Translations under genes and position numbers: made by a program | The notes under the pieces: generated by a model | What the model was told of the DNA's origin: nothing | Database searches by the model: none | Seen by the model: the letters and a program-made list of their open reading frames with translations, nothing else | DNA from: an uncultured Eubacterium sp. | Lineage (GTDB): Bacteria > Bacillota > Clostridia > Lachnospirales > Lachnospiraceae | Reading direction: 5' to 3' | Length of the DNA: 46,675 nucleotides | Assembly (NCBI GenBank): GCA_910586445.1 | Contig: CAJUHV010000029.1 | Span: 1 to 46,675 of the forward strand | Shown here: piece after piece, positions 14,769-23,283 of the stretch | Layout: each line of letters starts with the position of its first letter | Position numbering within the stretch: the first letter of the stretch is position 1

Positions 14769-15392
14769 ATGATTAAAAATATTATTTTAGATGTAGGAAT
14801 GGTACTGGTCGATTTCTGCTGGCAGGATGTAATGCAAAAACTGCATATAGAAGGCAGAGACTTTGAAACCGTAGCAGCGGCTACTGTACGCTCGCCGCTG
14901 TGGAACGAATACGACCGCAGCGTAGTTTCAGACGAAGAAATACTGGCACGGTTTCAAGAAAAAGCACCAGATCATAAGCAGCAGGTGCAGCTGTTCTGGG
15001 AGCATACCGCAGATACGATTGTACAATATCCATATGCAAAGACATGGATACAGTCCATGAAAGATGATGGATTTCAGGTTTATATTTTGTCAAACTATTC
15101 CAGAAGGACTTATGAGCTGACAAAGGGTGAAGGATTAAATTTTCTGCCGCTTGTAGATGGAGCAGTATTTTCATTTGAAGCAGGGTATATAAAGCCGGAA
15201 AAAGAAATTTATCATTTTTTAATGGATCAGTATGATCTAAAGCCGCGGGAGTGTGTGTTTATAGATGACAATGCCATAAATCTGACATATCCTAGGGAAA
15301 TCGGCTGGAGCACGATACAGTTCCATACATTTTCACAGGTGCAGGAAGAATTAAAGACAATCCTTCACACAAAAAACACAGACCTTACGTAG
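14769..15392 (+). CDS. HAD-family hydrolase (YihX-like)
   Basis: A 207-residue haloacid-dehalogenase-fold protein, probably a phosphatase of small phosphorylated metabolites. Motif I is IILDVGMVLVDF: the nucleophile Asp8 is present, but the usual second Asp at +2 is Gly10. DxGxV forms are known in YihX-like HADs. Motif II is VYILSN, motif III the Lys of IKPEKEIYHF, motif IV CVFIDDN. A helical cap lies between residues 15 and 80. It follows purA at 32 bp, so a nucleotide-related substrate is possible but not shown. Confidence 0.85.
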   Translation: MIKNIILDVGMVLVDFCWQDVMQKLHIEGRDFETVAAATVRSPLWNEYDRSVVSDEEILARFQEKAPDHKQQVQLFWEHTADTIVQYPYAKTWIQSMKDDGFQVYILSNYSRRTYELTKGEGLNFLPLVDGAVFSFEAGYIKPEKEIYHFLMDQYDLKPRECVFIDDNAINLTYPREIGWSTIQFHTFSQVQEELKTILHTKNTDLT

Positions 15393-15420
15393 ATTAATCA
15401 CATTTTTCTTATATAGTAAT

Positions 15421-15540
15421 TAACAGATCAGAAGATCTGTTGAAATGCGCATGTACTGGCAGGCGGATCTTTGTATGCGGCCGCAGGATAACTTTATCAG
15501 GCACGGCCTTGTACAAAGACCGGCAGTCCGGTACTTCTGT
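15421..15540 (+). ncRNA. Candidate structured leader of the Gld-type ABC operon
   Basis: First a perfect hairpin AACAGATC/GATCTGTT with a 4-nt loop (15422-15441). Then nested pairing: GTACTGG (15453-15459) with CCGGTAC (15528-15534), CTTTGTA (15469-15475) with TACAAAG (15512-15518), GGCCG (15479-15483) with CGGCC (15504-15508). A competing hairpin ACCGG-CAGT-CCGGT (15519-15532) would break the outer helix, so two alternative folds exist. Paired by eye only; no known riboswitch class was recognised. Confidence 0.45.
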
Positions 15541-15581
15541 TATTTTAGCAGTCTGCATGGAACTATATAGGAGGAGTGCTT

Positions 15582-16889
15582 GTGATTGAAATTAGTCATC
15601 TGACCAAAAAATATGGCGGGCATCTGGCAGTAGACGATCTGTCGCTGCAGATTGCCCAAGGAAAAATCTATGGATTTCTGGGGCCGAACGGTGCCGGAAA
15701 GTCTACAACGATGAATATCATAACAGGTTATCTGGCAGCTACACAGGGAACTGTTACAATCGACGGCTTTGATATTTTCAAACAGCCCGAAGAGGCCAAA
15801 AAATGCCTCGGCTATCTGCCGGAGCAGCCGCCGTTATATATGGATATGACGGTATATGAATATCTAAAATTTGTAGCTGATCTTAAAAAATTACCCAGAC
15901 AGAAAAGAAGCCAATATATCAGTGAAGCGATGGAGCTGACCAGGATTTCGGACATGAAAAAACGCCTGATCCGCAATCTGTCAAAAGGCTATCGGCAGCG
16001 CGTCGGCTTTGCGCAGGCAGTGCTGGGTTATCCAAAAGTAATTATTCTGGATGAGCCGACGGTCGGCTTAGACCCAAAGCAGATGATCGAGATCCGGGAA
16101 TTGATTCTGAGTCTTGGCAGGCAGCATACGGTTATATTAAGCTCGCATATCTTGTCGGAAATAAAAGAAGTATGTGAGCATATCTTTATTATATCAAAAG
16201 GACGGCTGGCAGCCAGCGATACGACGGAAAACCTGATCGCACAGATGTCCGGCGGACAGGAGATCAGCCTGCTTGTAAAAGGCAGCGCAGAGGCTGTAAC
16301 CGAGACTATGGGCCTGGCAGGGCTTATGCCGGAATCAATCGTGCCGGGAGCGGAAGAAGGCTGCGTGCGGGCAGCATTAAAGGCGCAGAAAGGGGAAGAC
16401 CTCAGGGAGCAGGTATTTTATGCATTTGCACAGGCAGGCATTCCAATTCTGGAGATGCGGGCCGACACGAAATCTTTGGAACAGGTATTTTTAGAGCTTA
16501 CCAGTAAAGAGGCGGACACAGCCGCGCAGCGGGAAAATAAAGCTCTAGAAAATAAAACATCAGAAGATAAAACATCAGAAGATGAAAAATCAGAAGATGA
16601 AAAATCAGAAGATAAAACTTCGGAAAATAGAATTTTAGAGAATAAAACCCCAGAAAATGAAACCCAAAAGAATAAAACCCCAGAAAAAATAATATCAGAA
16701 GGTAAAATACCAGAGGATAAAATTCTAGAAAATAAAACCCCAGAAAAAATAACATCAGAAAAAATAACATCAGAAGATAAGGCTTCAAAAAATATAAATT
16801 CAGAAAACGCAGAGCAGGAAAATCTGGATGGTGCAGAAGCCCCGCTGCAGTCAGATGGTACAGATTTGAATATGCAGGAGGTGGAGTAG
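15582..16889 (+). CDS. ABC transporter ATPase with long low-complexity tail (Gld-type)
   Basis: The ATPase of an ABC-2/Gld-type system. Walker A GPNGAGKSTT is near residues 34-43, the signature LSKGYRQRVGFAQAVL, Walker B VIILDEPTVGLDP, and the switch histidine in ILSSHILSE. From about residue 308 a 125-residue tail follows, almost only K, E, N, T, S and D in short near-repeats such as SEDKTSED and ENKTPE, encoded by A-rich 12-18 bp repeats. This tail is not part of the family and looks disordered. The GTG at 15582 is chosen since AGGAGG ends 7 bases before; an earlier GTG at 15576 is too close. The permease gene starts directly after the stop. Confidence 0.88.
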   Translation: MIEISHLTKKYGGHLAVDDLSLQIAQGKIYGFLGPNGAGKSTTMNIITGYLAATQGTVTIDGFDIFKQPEEAKKCLGYLPEQPPLYMDMTVYEYLKFVADLKKLPRQKRSQYISEAMELTRISDMKKRLIRNLSKGYRQRVGFAQAVLGYPKVIILDEPTVGLDPKQMIEIRELILSLGRQHTVILSSHILSEIKEVCEHIFIISKGRLAASDTTENLIAQMSGGQEISLLVKGSAEAVTETMGLAGLMPESIVPGAEEGCVRAALKAQKGEDLREQVFYAFAQAGIPILEMRADTKSLEQVFLELTSKEADTAAQRENKALENKTSEDKTSEDEKSEDEKSEDKTSENRILENKTPENETQKNKTPEKIISEGKIPEDKILENKTPEKITSEKITSEDKASKNINSENAEQENLDGAEAPLQSDGTDLNMQEVE

Positions 16890-19001
16890 ATGAGAGCTGT
16901 TTTTAAAAGAGAGTTTCTGGCGTGTTTTCAATCTGTGGTCGGGTGGCTGTTTTTAGCGGCGACGCTTGCATTTTATTATTTATATTTTTATGTATATAAT
17001 ATGTCCTACGGTTATCCGTATATTTCGTATTCCTTAAATGCGATGAGCTTTTTATTTTTGATCACCGTGCCGATTTTAACTATGCGTGTTCTTGCAGAAG
17101 AGCGCCATGCAAAGACAGACCAGCTGATTTTAACGGCACCAGTCAGTGTAGGAAAGATTGTAACAGCCAAATATCTGGCACTTGCAGCGGTATTTTCGGC
17201 TGCTATGGCCTGTATCAGCATTTCACCCCTGCTGCTTGCCAGGTTTGGGACTGTGCCGTATGGCGAGAGCTATACAGCAGTCTTGGGATTCTGGCTGTAT
17301 GGGCTGACCTGTATTGCAATCGGTACATTTGTATCTTCGCTGACGGAGAGTCAGGTCATATCGGCGGTGCTTTCCTTTGCGCTGCTGTTTATCGGGTATA
17401 TGATGGATGGAATTACGCAGCTGATTTCATCAGGGGACAGCTTTTTGACCAGTATTATGAACTGCTATAACCTGACGAATGGATTAGAGCGGATGTCAAA
17501 CGGGGAATTAGACCTTACTGCAGTTGTTTATTATATCAGCATTTCAGCATTATTTTTGTTTTTGACTACGCAGTCTATTCAAAAACGCCGCTGGTCAGCC
17601 AGTGTGAAAAAACTGGGGCTGGGCATTTTTCATGCAGGCTTTGCAGCTGCGGCTGTAGTATTTGTAGTAGTATTGAACCTTGCAGCAGGGGCGCTGCCAT
17701 CGACGATTACCAATATTGACTGTACGGCTTCGCAGCTATATGCAATTACTGATGATACCAAAAATATTTTATCGTCATTAAATAAACAGGTAGACCTGTA
17801 TGTAATCGTTGATGAAGCTTCGCAGGATGAGCAGCTGGGAACGACATTGAAAAAATACGGAGAGCTTTCCAGTAAAGTCAAGGTGACTTATATGGACCCG
17901 GCAGTATCACCGAGCTTTTATCAAAAATATACACAAGACCGCATATCGATGAACAGTATTATTGCTGTTTGCGGTGAACGTTCAAAGGTAATTGATTACA
18001 GCAGCATATATACGACATCTACAGATTATCAGACTTATTCTACACAGACGACAGGGTATGACGCAGAAGGCCAGCTTACGAGTGCAATCCAATATGTAAC
18101 GAACGAAGACCTGCAGACGGTGTATGAGATTACCGGACATGGAGAGACTGCGTTAAGCGGCGGGTTTAAAGAATCGATTGAAAAAATGAATCTCAATCTG
18201 CAGTCTTTAAACCTGATTGAAGCAGAGTCTGTGCCTGAGGACAGCGAAGCTGTGATCATCAACGGACCGGTATCGGATTTTTCCAAAGATGATGCAGATA
18301 AAATAATCAGCTATTTAAATGATGGTGGAAAAGTACTGGTGACAACGATGTATATGGCTGAAGAAATGGAGCAGTTTACGCGTATTTTAGAAGCTTATGA
18401 GCTGCATTTGGAAGGCGGCATTGTAATTGAAGCCAGTGACGGGAATTTTTATCAGAATCCGCTTTATCTGCTGCCGGATATATCTTATGATACCATCACA
18501 GCCGGCGTATCGGATGAATATATCTGTGCGCCTTATGCACAGGGGCTGACTTATCCAAAAGAAGAGGATGGCGCGGTTATATATACCGAACTGCTCAGTA
18601 CTTCCGATCAGGCATTTGTAAAAAAGGATGTACAGAACATGACTGGTTTCGACAAAGAAGAGGGAGACGTGGACGGCCCGTTTACCGTCGGCATAGCGGT
18701 GACAGATACAAAGACGCAGGCACAGTTAATCGTTTATACTTCGGCGGCGATGTTTAGTGACAGTGCAGACAGCATTGTGTCAGGAAACAACTCTGAGCTG
18801 TTTACAGCTGCGGTCAGCAGTCTGGCAGGGGAGCAGCAGGCTTCAAGCCTGATTGTAATTCCGGTGAAAGAATATACATTGGGCACGCTGGCTGTTTCAC
18901 AGGGAACAGTTATGATGACAGGACTTTTCACAGTGATTGCAGTCCCGGCTGTACTTCTGCTGTCTGGTATTTTGATCTGGTTAAAGAGAAGGAAGGCATA
19001 G
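16890..19001 (+). CDS. ABC-2 permease fused to GldG-like extracytoplasmic domain
   Basis: A 703-residue membrane protein. The first 240 or so residues are an ABC-2 permease (start MRAVFKREFLACFQSVVGWLF, then hydrophobic helices to about residue 225). Another helix (about 240-265) leads into a large extracellular GldG/IftG-like region, recognisable from QLYAITDDTKNILSSLNKQVDLYVI, YEITGHGE and KVLVTTMYMAEEMEQF, and a final anchor helix precedes KRRKA. Fusion of permease and GldG domain is usual in clostridial three-gene sets of ATPase, fusion permease and DUF4340. In gliding bacteroidetes the homologues serve motility; here the cargo is unknown. It abuts the ATPase stop. Confidence 0.87.
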   Translation: MRAVFKREFLACFQSVVGWLFLAATLAFYYLYFYVYNMSYGYPYISYSLNAMSFLFLITVPILTMRVLAEERHAKTDQLILTAPVSVGKIVTAKYLALAAVFSAAMACISISPLLLARFGTVPYGESYTAVLGFWLYGLTCIAIGTFVSSLTESQVISAVLSFALLFIGYMMDGITQLISSGDSFLTSIMNCYNLTNGLERMSNGELDLTAVVYYISISALFLFLTTQSIQKRRWSASVKKLGLGIFHAGFAAAAVVFVVVLNLAAGALPSTITNIDCTASQLYAITDDTKNILSSLNKQVDLYVIVDEASQDEQLGTTLKKYGELSSKVKVTYMDPAVSPSFYQKYTQDRISMNSIIAVCGERSKVIDYSSIYTTSTDYQTYSTQTTGYDAEGQLTSAIQYVTNEDLQTVYEITGHGETALSGGFKESIEKMNLNLQSLNLIEAESVPEDSEAVIINGPVSDFSKDDADKIISYLNDGGKVLVTTMYMAEEMEQFTRILEAYELHLEGGIVIEASDGNFYQNPLYLLPDISYDTITAGVSDEYICAPYAQGLTYPKEEDGAVIYTELLSTSDQAFVKKDVQNMTGFDKEEGDVDGPFTVGIAVTDTKTQAQLIVYTSAAMFSDSADSIVSGNNSELFTAAVSSLAGEQQASSLIVIPVKEYTLGTLAVSQGTVMMTGLFTVIAVPAVLLLSGILIWLKRRKA

Positions 19002-19021
19002 AAGAGGAAAGGAGCAGCATA

Positions 19022-19714
19022 ATGCAAAAAAAACAGATCATTCAGTTTGTGGTGCTTATAATGGCAGTCATACTGATGGCTTCTGCATATTTTGGAATCC
19101 GTACTTATAATAAGAAGCAGGAAGACAAGGCACAAAGGGAAGAAGCAGCAGCGGTAATTACGCTGACTTCATTTGAGCCGGATGCCGTTACGGCAGTCAG
19201 TTATGATTATGACGGCAGCCGGTATGAATTTGTAAAAGAAGACGGGAAGTGGAAGGAGGCCTCCCAGAGCGATCTGATATTGGATCAGGATTTATTTTCG
19301 GATTTTTTAAAGAGTGCAGGCGCGATAAAAGCAGCGTCGGAAGTAAATGCAGAAGAAGACCCCGCGTACGGTTTTGACCAGCCGTCCCGCACAGTGACAA
19401 TTACAACTACAAACGGTACATCATCCCTGCTTTTTGGAGCAAAAAACGATTTGATGGATCAGTATTATGTCAAGACAAGCGAGAGCAGCAGGATCTATCT
19501 GGCTGATACATCCGTTTATTCTATCTTCGACCGGAAACCAGAAGAGTTTGAGGCAGAAGAAACAGACGCTGATACAAATACGGATGCCGGCGCGGATGAA
19601 GAAACAGACGCTGATACAAATACGGATGCCGGCGCGGATGCGGATACAGGTACAGACAAGGGCGCGGACACGGATACAGATGCGGGGGCGGATACTGGCA
19701 CAGATACAGAATAA
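19022..19714 (+). CDS. DUF4340-domain membrane-anchored protein with acidic repeat tail
   Basis: The third gene of the Gld-type set, 20 bp after the permease. Residues 5-24 form a membrane anchor (FVVLIMAVILMASAYFGI). The DUF4340 region covers about residues 40-180: ITLTSFEPDAVTAVSYDYDG, a KEDGKW turn, FGAKNDLMDQYYVK. The last 50 residues are low-complexity (DADTNTDAGADEE and the like), encoded in part by two exact 42-bp tandem repeats. The gene stops 21 bp before a MITE-like copy, and similar acidic codons reappear beyond it, so the reading frame was probably longer before the insertions. Function in the exporter is unknown. Confidence 0.8.
   Translation: MQKKQIIQFVVLIMAVILMASAYFGIRTYNKKQEDKAQREEAAAVITLTSFEPDAVTAVSYDYDGSRYEFVKEDGKWKEASQSDLILDQDLFSDFLKSAGAIKAASEVNAEEDPAYGFDQPSRTVTITTTNGTSSLLFGAKNDLMDQYYVKTSESSRIYLADTSVYSIFDRKPEEFEAEETDADTNTDAGADEETDADTNTDAGADADTGTDKGADTDTDAGADTGTDTE
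19556..19639 (+). repeat. Exact 42-bp tandem duplication in DUF4340 tail
   Basis: Two identical 42-bp copies (19556-19597 and 19598-19639), each coding EETDADTNTDAGAD. The unit is a multiple of three, so copy changes would alter tail length without breaking the frame. Confidence 0.95.
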
Positions 19715-19734
19715 TGCGGCAGAAGAAGATTTCC

Positions 19735-19963
19735 AGAGCGGGTCTTAAACATGCTTTCTGTCAAAAGTACCCACAGGGCATGATATGTGTCACAATTTGT
19801 GGGAGATTTGACCCGAATAAGGAGGCGTACCCACAGGGCATGATATAGCGGACTGCGTTGACCGAATGAGGGCCAAATATACCGTATCATCTTGGACATT
19901 AGCAGTCCAAGAAGCTTGAAGAGGGGTGTACAGTTGGCAGGAATGATGTTTAAGACACGCTCT
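19735..19963. mobile_element. MITE-like element, copy A
   Basis: Ends are AGAGCGGGTCTTAAACAT and the complement of AGAGCGTGTCTTAAACAT. The interior holds the family hairpin CTTGGAC/GTCCAAG (19891-19911), in reverse orientation to the copy at 1000. A 20-bp stretch, GTACCCACAGGGCATGATAT, occurs twice inside (about 19769 and 19829), so this copy has gained an internal duplication and is longer (229 bp). No coding capacity. Confidence 0.75.
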
Positions 19964-20066
19964 GGAGCGAGTCTTAAACATGCTTTCTGTGAGATGTACC
20001 CACACAGAGCATAATATGGAGAATTTATCCCCAATTTATGAGGCTAGCGGGCGATGTTGATTAACC
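19964..20066. mobile_element. MITE-like element, copy B (half element)
   Basis: Directly after copy A a second left half begins (GGAGCGAGTCTTAAACATGC) and follows copy 1 through the segment ending GATGTTGATTAA, then stops before the central hairpin. The right terminal repeat is missing. It may be the result of nested insertion or unequal recombination between copies. Confidence 0.7.
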
Positions 20067-20070
20067 TTAG

Positions 20071-20253
20071 ACAGAAAATGCAGATACGGATACAGATATG
20101 GATGTGGGTGCAGACACAGACGCAGAGGAAAATCTTGCAGAGGAAAATCTGATACAGAAAAATCTGATACAGGAAAATCTGACAGGGGAAAATCTGATAC
20201 AGGTTCAGACAGCGGCCGATAAGCTGATGGTAACTATAAAAAGCTTTTTGTGC
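20071..20253 (+). pseudogene. Stranded remnant of acidic repeat tail
   Basis: Beyond copy B an open frame without ribosome site reads TENADTDTDMDVGADTDAEE and then repeats of EENLIQ/KNLIQ. The first part matches the style of the DUF4340 tail upstream, so it is most simply the displaced 3' end of that gene, cut off by the insertions. An ATG at 20098 lies within it but has no Shine-Dalgarno sequence. I do not consider it an expressed gene. Confidence 0.5.
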
Positions 20254-20255
20254 AC

Positions 20256-20290
20256 AAACAGCAGCTGGATTATTTTTGCAGCTGCTGTTT
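20256..20290. terminator. Hairpin between convergent operons
   Basis: AAACAGCAGCTG pairs perfectly with CAGCTGCTGTTT across an 11-nt loop. It lacks a strong T-run on either side, but lies between the plus-strand Gld-type operon and the minus-strand importer operon, where a terminator is expected. Confidence 0.5.
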
Positions 20291-20320
20291 CTTTAAATAA
20301 AGACGTATTTAGAGGCCTTT

Positions 20321-20656
20321 TTAAGCTTCTTTTTTTTGCGATGCATCATTTTGAGCATCATTTTGAGCATCGTTTTGAGCATTGTCATGAAATTTGTTTC
20401 TATTTGATTCCATATAGTGCAGCGTTTCGTTCAGCTCCTGTTCGTTTTTGCCTTTGGCAATTCGGTAGATTACCATATAGCCCCACAGTAGAATAGGGGC
20501 TAAGATCGTACACATAACAGAAGCTTTAAACATAACCATGCCCATGCTCATATCAAAAATCGCACATATCAATGTAATCAGATACAGTGCGGCTAAAAGA
20601 ACAACGCCTGCTGCGGCAAGCAGCCTTTTTATATTTTTCTTTTTGATCTTATTCAT
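20321..20656 (-). CDS. Small two-helix membrane protein, unknown function
   Basis: A 111-residue protein with a basic start (MNKIKKKNIKRLL), two hydrophobic helices (about residues 11-33 and 42-65) and a hydrophilic tail that carries the repeat NAQNDAQNDAQNDA, encoded by 15-bp-spaced direct repeats. It starts 23 bp after the stop of the amino-acid importer ATPase on the same strand, so it is probably the last gene of that operon. I do not recognise a family; a role linked to the importer is only positional inference. Confidence 0.65.
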   Translation of the reverse strand: MNKIKKKNIKRLLAAAGVVLLAALYLITLICAIFDMSMGMVMFKASVMCTILAPILLWGYMVIYRIAKGKNEQELNETLHYMESNRNKFHDNAQNDAQNDAQNDASQKKEA

Positions 20657-20679
20657 CTTAGCACCCCTTTTCTGACTTT

Positions 20680-21468
20680 TTATTTTTCCTGCATAAACCG
20701 TGCCAAAAACTGTTTTGTCCGTTCTTTGCGCGGATTTTCGATCACTTCGTGCGGATCACCCTGTTCTAAGATGCAGCCGCCATCCATAAATATGACCTGA
20801 TCAGCCACGTCTCTGGCAAATGCCATTTCATGGGTGACAATAATCATAGTCGTGTTCTGGTCTGCAAGCTCCTTGATGACCTTGAGCACTTCGCCGGTCA
20901 GCTCCGGGTCGAGAGCAGAAGTCGGCTCATCAAAGCATAAGATATCAGGTGTCAGCGCAAGTGCACGGGCAATGGCGACACGCTGGCACTGGCCGCCGGA
21001 GAGCTGGTGCGGATAGTTATGCATGCGGTCAGCCAGTCCCATCTGCGTAAGCAGTGTCTCTGCCTGCGCTTCGATCGCACTGTGTATGTTCTTTTTGTCT
21101 GCTTTATAATCCGGCGCATCCATAGCCAGCAGCTCTTTTGCCAGCATGACATTCTGCAGTGCCGTATACTGCGGAAACAGGTTAAAGGATTGGAAGACGA
21201 GGCCGAAGTGCAGTCTTTTTTTTCGGATCTCGCGTTCGTTTTGAGATTCTGCCTGTGAGGCGTCAAATAATGTCTCTCCATTGACTAAAATCCTGCCGCC
21301 GTCCGGGTGTTCCAAAAAGTTCAGACAGCGCAGCAGCGTGGTTTTGCCGCTGCCTGACGAACCGATAATCGATACAACCTGTCCTTTTTCTAGAGAAAAG
21401 CTGATGTCGTTTAGTACCTGTGTCTGTTCAAATGTTTTACGGATATGCTCCACTTCCAATATAGACAT
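20680..21468 (-). CDS. Polar amino-acid ABC importer, ATP-binding protein
   Basis: A 262-residue ATPase of the GlnQ/HisP type. Walker A is GSSGSGKTTLLRCLNFLE (near residue 36), the Q-loop LVFQSFNLFPQ, signature LSGGQCQRVAIARALAL, Walker B ILCFDEPTSALDPE, and the switch histidine in IIVTHEMAFARDVAD. ATG follows GGAGG. Order on the minus strand is binding protein, permease, ATPase, with short gaps, the usual layout of polar amino-acid uptake operons. Substrate (cystine, glutamine, histidine or other) cannot be read from sequence. Confidence 0.93.
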   Translation of the reverse strand: MSILEVEHIRKTFEQTQVLNDISFSLEKGQVVSIIGSSGSGKTTLLRCLNFLEHPDGGRILVNGETLFDASQAESQNEREIRKKRLHFGLVFQSFNLFPQYTALQNVMLAKELLAMDAPDYKADKKNIHSAIEAQAETLLTQMGLADRMHNYPHQLSGGQCQRVAIARALALTPDILCFDEPTSALDPELTGEVLKVIKELADQNTTMIIVTHEMAFARDVADQVIFMDGGCILEQGDPHEVIENPRKERTKQFLARFMQEK

Positions 21469-21486
21469 GATGTTCCTCCGGGCATT

Positions 21487-22173
21487 TTATCGAAAATATT
21501 CTAGTTTCTTTTCCAGCTGTCCCAGCAGGACAGTTATGATGCCGTTAAATATAAGGTAATATACAGCAGTAAAAAACATCGGCCAGATTGCACCCGAAAT
21601 ACCCTGCGAGCCTTTCATAAATGCCTGTCCTGCCCAGACAATTTCTTGGAGTGCTATAATCTGTGCCAGAGATGTATCTTTGATCAGTGTAATGACTTCG
21701 TTGGACATAGGCGGCACAATGCGCTTGATCATCTGCAGCAGCGTGATTTTAAAGAAAATCTGCTTTTTGGTCATGCCCAGCACAAGTCCTGCTTCTGTCT
21801 GTCCGACCGGAATGCCCTGTATACCGCCACGGTATATTTCGGAAAAATAGCAGGCATAGTTTAGGATAAAAGCCACAGAGGCAGCTAAAAAACGGCCGGA
21901 CTGGCCTCCGCCCCAGATCGGGTTATGTAACAGCAGTCCCGGAAAAAAATAAATAATCAGCATCTGGATCATCAGCGGGGTACCGCGGATAACCCAGACC
22001 AGCAGCCTTGAAAGATAACGCAGGGGCGAAAACCTGGACATTGAACCAAATGCAATGACCAGTCCGAGCGGAAAGGCACCGGCCAGCGTTACAAAAAAGA
22101 GCTTCAGAGTCTGCAGGAAACCGATATTTAACGACCTGACAACGATGGGAAATTGTTCAAAAAATAGTTCCAT
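21487..22173 (-). CDS. Polar amino-acid ABC importer, permease
   Basis: A 228-residue membrane protein of the HisM/GlnP type with about five helices. The EAA loop that docks on the ATPase is EAGLVLGMTKKQIFFKITLLQMIKRIVPP. The opening QFPIVVRSLNIGFLQTLKLFF and VIRGTPLMIQMLIIYF are the familiar family blocks. It lies between the binding-protein and ATPase genes, with 15-18 bp gaps, and should form a homodimeric channel. Confidence 0.92.
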   Translation of the reverse strand: MELFFEQFPIVVRSLNIGFLQTLKLFFVTLAGAFPLGLVIAFGSMSRFSPLRYLSRLLVWVIRGTPLMIQMLIIYFFPGLLLHNPIWGGGQSGRFLAASVAFILNYACYFSEIYRGGIQGIPVGQTEAGLVLGMTKKQIFFKITLLQMIKRIVPPMSNEVITLIKDTSLAQIIALQEIVWAGQAFMKGSQGISGAIWPMFFTAVYYLIFNGIITVLLGQLEKKLEYFR

Positions 22174-22188
22174 TGATCTTATCCTGCC

Positions 22189-23082
22189 TTACTGTTTTGT
22201 AACAGCAGCCTGTACGCCGTAAGTCTCAGCGCATTCCATCATGCTGCCGTCTTTATAGCTTGCAGCAAAGAAGTCATTTAAAGCTGCAGCCAGATCTGAT
22301 CCTTTACGGAAACCGACACCATATTCTTCCTTATTCAGCCCGACTGTGTAGGTCAGGTCTGCGTAGCCGGTACCCTCACCGATCATAGCAGCTGCCATCA
22401 GGGAATCAATAATTGCAGCATCGGACGTACCGGCAGCTACTTCCATCAGTGCATCAGACTGCTGTTTGACCGGAGTATAGGAAAGACCGAGCAGGTCAGC
22501 CTGTGCGGCACCTGCACTGCCTGCCTCCACTGCAAAAGAAAGGTCGGCGATGCTTTCCGTATCCTGATAATCATCGGCCTTTGCAGAAGGAACGATTACG
22601 ACCTGTGCATTGTTGCAGTAAGCGTTTGAGCATTCCATAGAGCTGGTCACTTCGTCTGTGAGTGTCATGCCGTTCCATACGCAGTCGATGGTCCTGCCAT
22701 CCAGCTCCATTATCTTGTTATCCCAGTCAATTTCGATAAATTCTACGGAGACACCGAGGCTTTCTGCAAAAGCAGCGGCCATGTCAGCGTCAAAACCGAT
22801 CCAGTTTCCGTTTTCATCCTTATAATCCATTGGCTCAAATTCTGTAATGCCGACAATAAGCGTACCCTTGTCCTTTACATAAGCCATGTCGCTGTCAGCA
22901 TTGGAATCAGAATCTGATTCAGAGTCAGAATCTGATTCACTGCCGGAGCTGTCTTGGTCGGCAGAACCATCTGCGCTGCCGGTATTTTCTGCGTTATTGG
23001 TACTCTGGCCGGATTCTTTGCCGCAGGCTGCAAGAGAAAACGACAGCATAAGTGTCAGTGATAAAGCAATTAATTTTTTCAT
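22189..23082 (-). CDS. Polar amino-acid ABC importer, substrate-binding lipoprotein
   Basis: A 297-residue type-II periplasmic-binding-fold lipoprotein. A lipobox (LMLSFSLAACGKE, Cys about residue 20) anchors it to the outer face of the membrane. A serine/aspartate-rich linker follows (GSESDSDSESDSDSNADSD), then the SBP_bac_3 domain: KGTLIVGITEFEPMDYKDENGNWIGFDADMA, WNGMTLTDE, and YGVGFRKGSDLAAALNDFF. AAGGAG precedes the ATG. It is the first gene of the operon; a possible -10 box (TATAAT) lies at 23143-23138 but no good -35 was found. Confidence 0.92.
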   Translation of the reverse strand: MKKLIALSLTLMLSFSLAACGKESGQSTNNAENTGSADGSADQDSSGSESDSDSESDSDSNADSDMAYVKDKGTLIVGITEFEPMDYKDENGNWIGFDADMAAAFAESLGVSVEFIEIDWDNKIMELDGRTIDCVWNGMTLTDEVTSSMECSNAYCNNAQVVIVPSAKADDYQDTESIADLSFAVEAGSAGAAQADLLGLSYTPVKQQSDALMEVAAGTSDAAIIDSLMAAAMIGEGTGYADLTYTVGLNKEEYGVGFRKGSDLAAALNDFFAASYKDGSMMECAETYGVQAAVTKQ

Positions 23083-23283
23083 AGGTTAGGTTCTCCTTTT
23101 TGATCTTTTTTAGAATTTTTGATCGTATTTGTATAATATTATAGTAAATAAAAAATACTTTAACATAATAGCAGTTTAGTACAATGAAGTCAATAGAAAT
23201 CAGATCGTAAATATCCCAATATAAAAACGGAATAAAAATGAAATAACATGAATAAGTTCCCCGAAAGTGTCTATACTATAATT

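Noticed and set aside
16498..16788. Minus-strand hydrophobic frame rich in Phe and Leu
   Set aside because: It is the complement of the A-rich repeat coding for the ATPase tail; its regular FYFL pattern is a by-product.
20098..20496. Open frame of 132 codons on the plus strand
   Set aside because: No ribosome site, starts within a repeat remnant, runs through a hairpin and antisense into the minus-strand membrane-protein gene.
22886..23089. Plus-strand serine/glutamate-rich frame
   Set aside because: Antisense shadow of the SD-rich linker of the binding lipoprotein.
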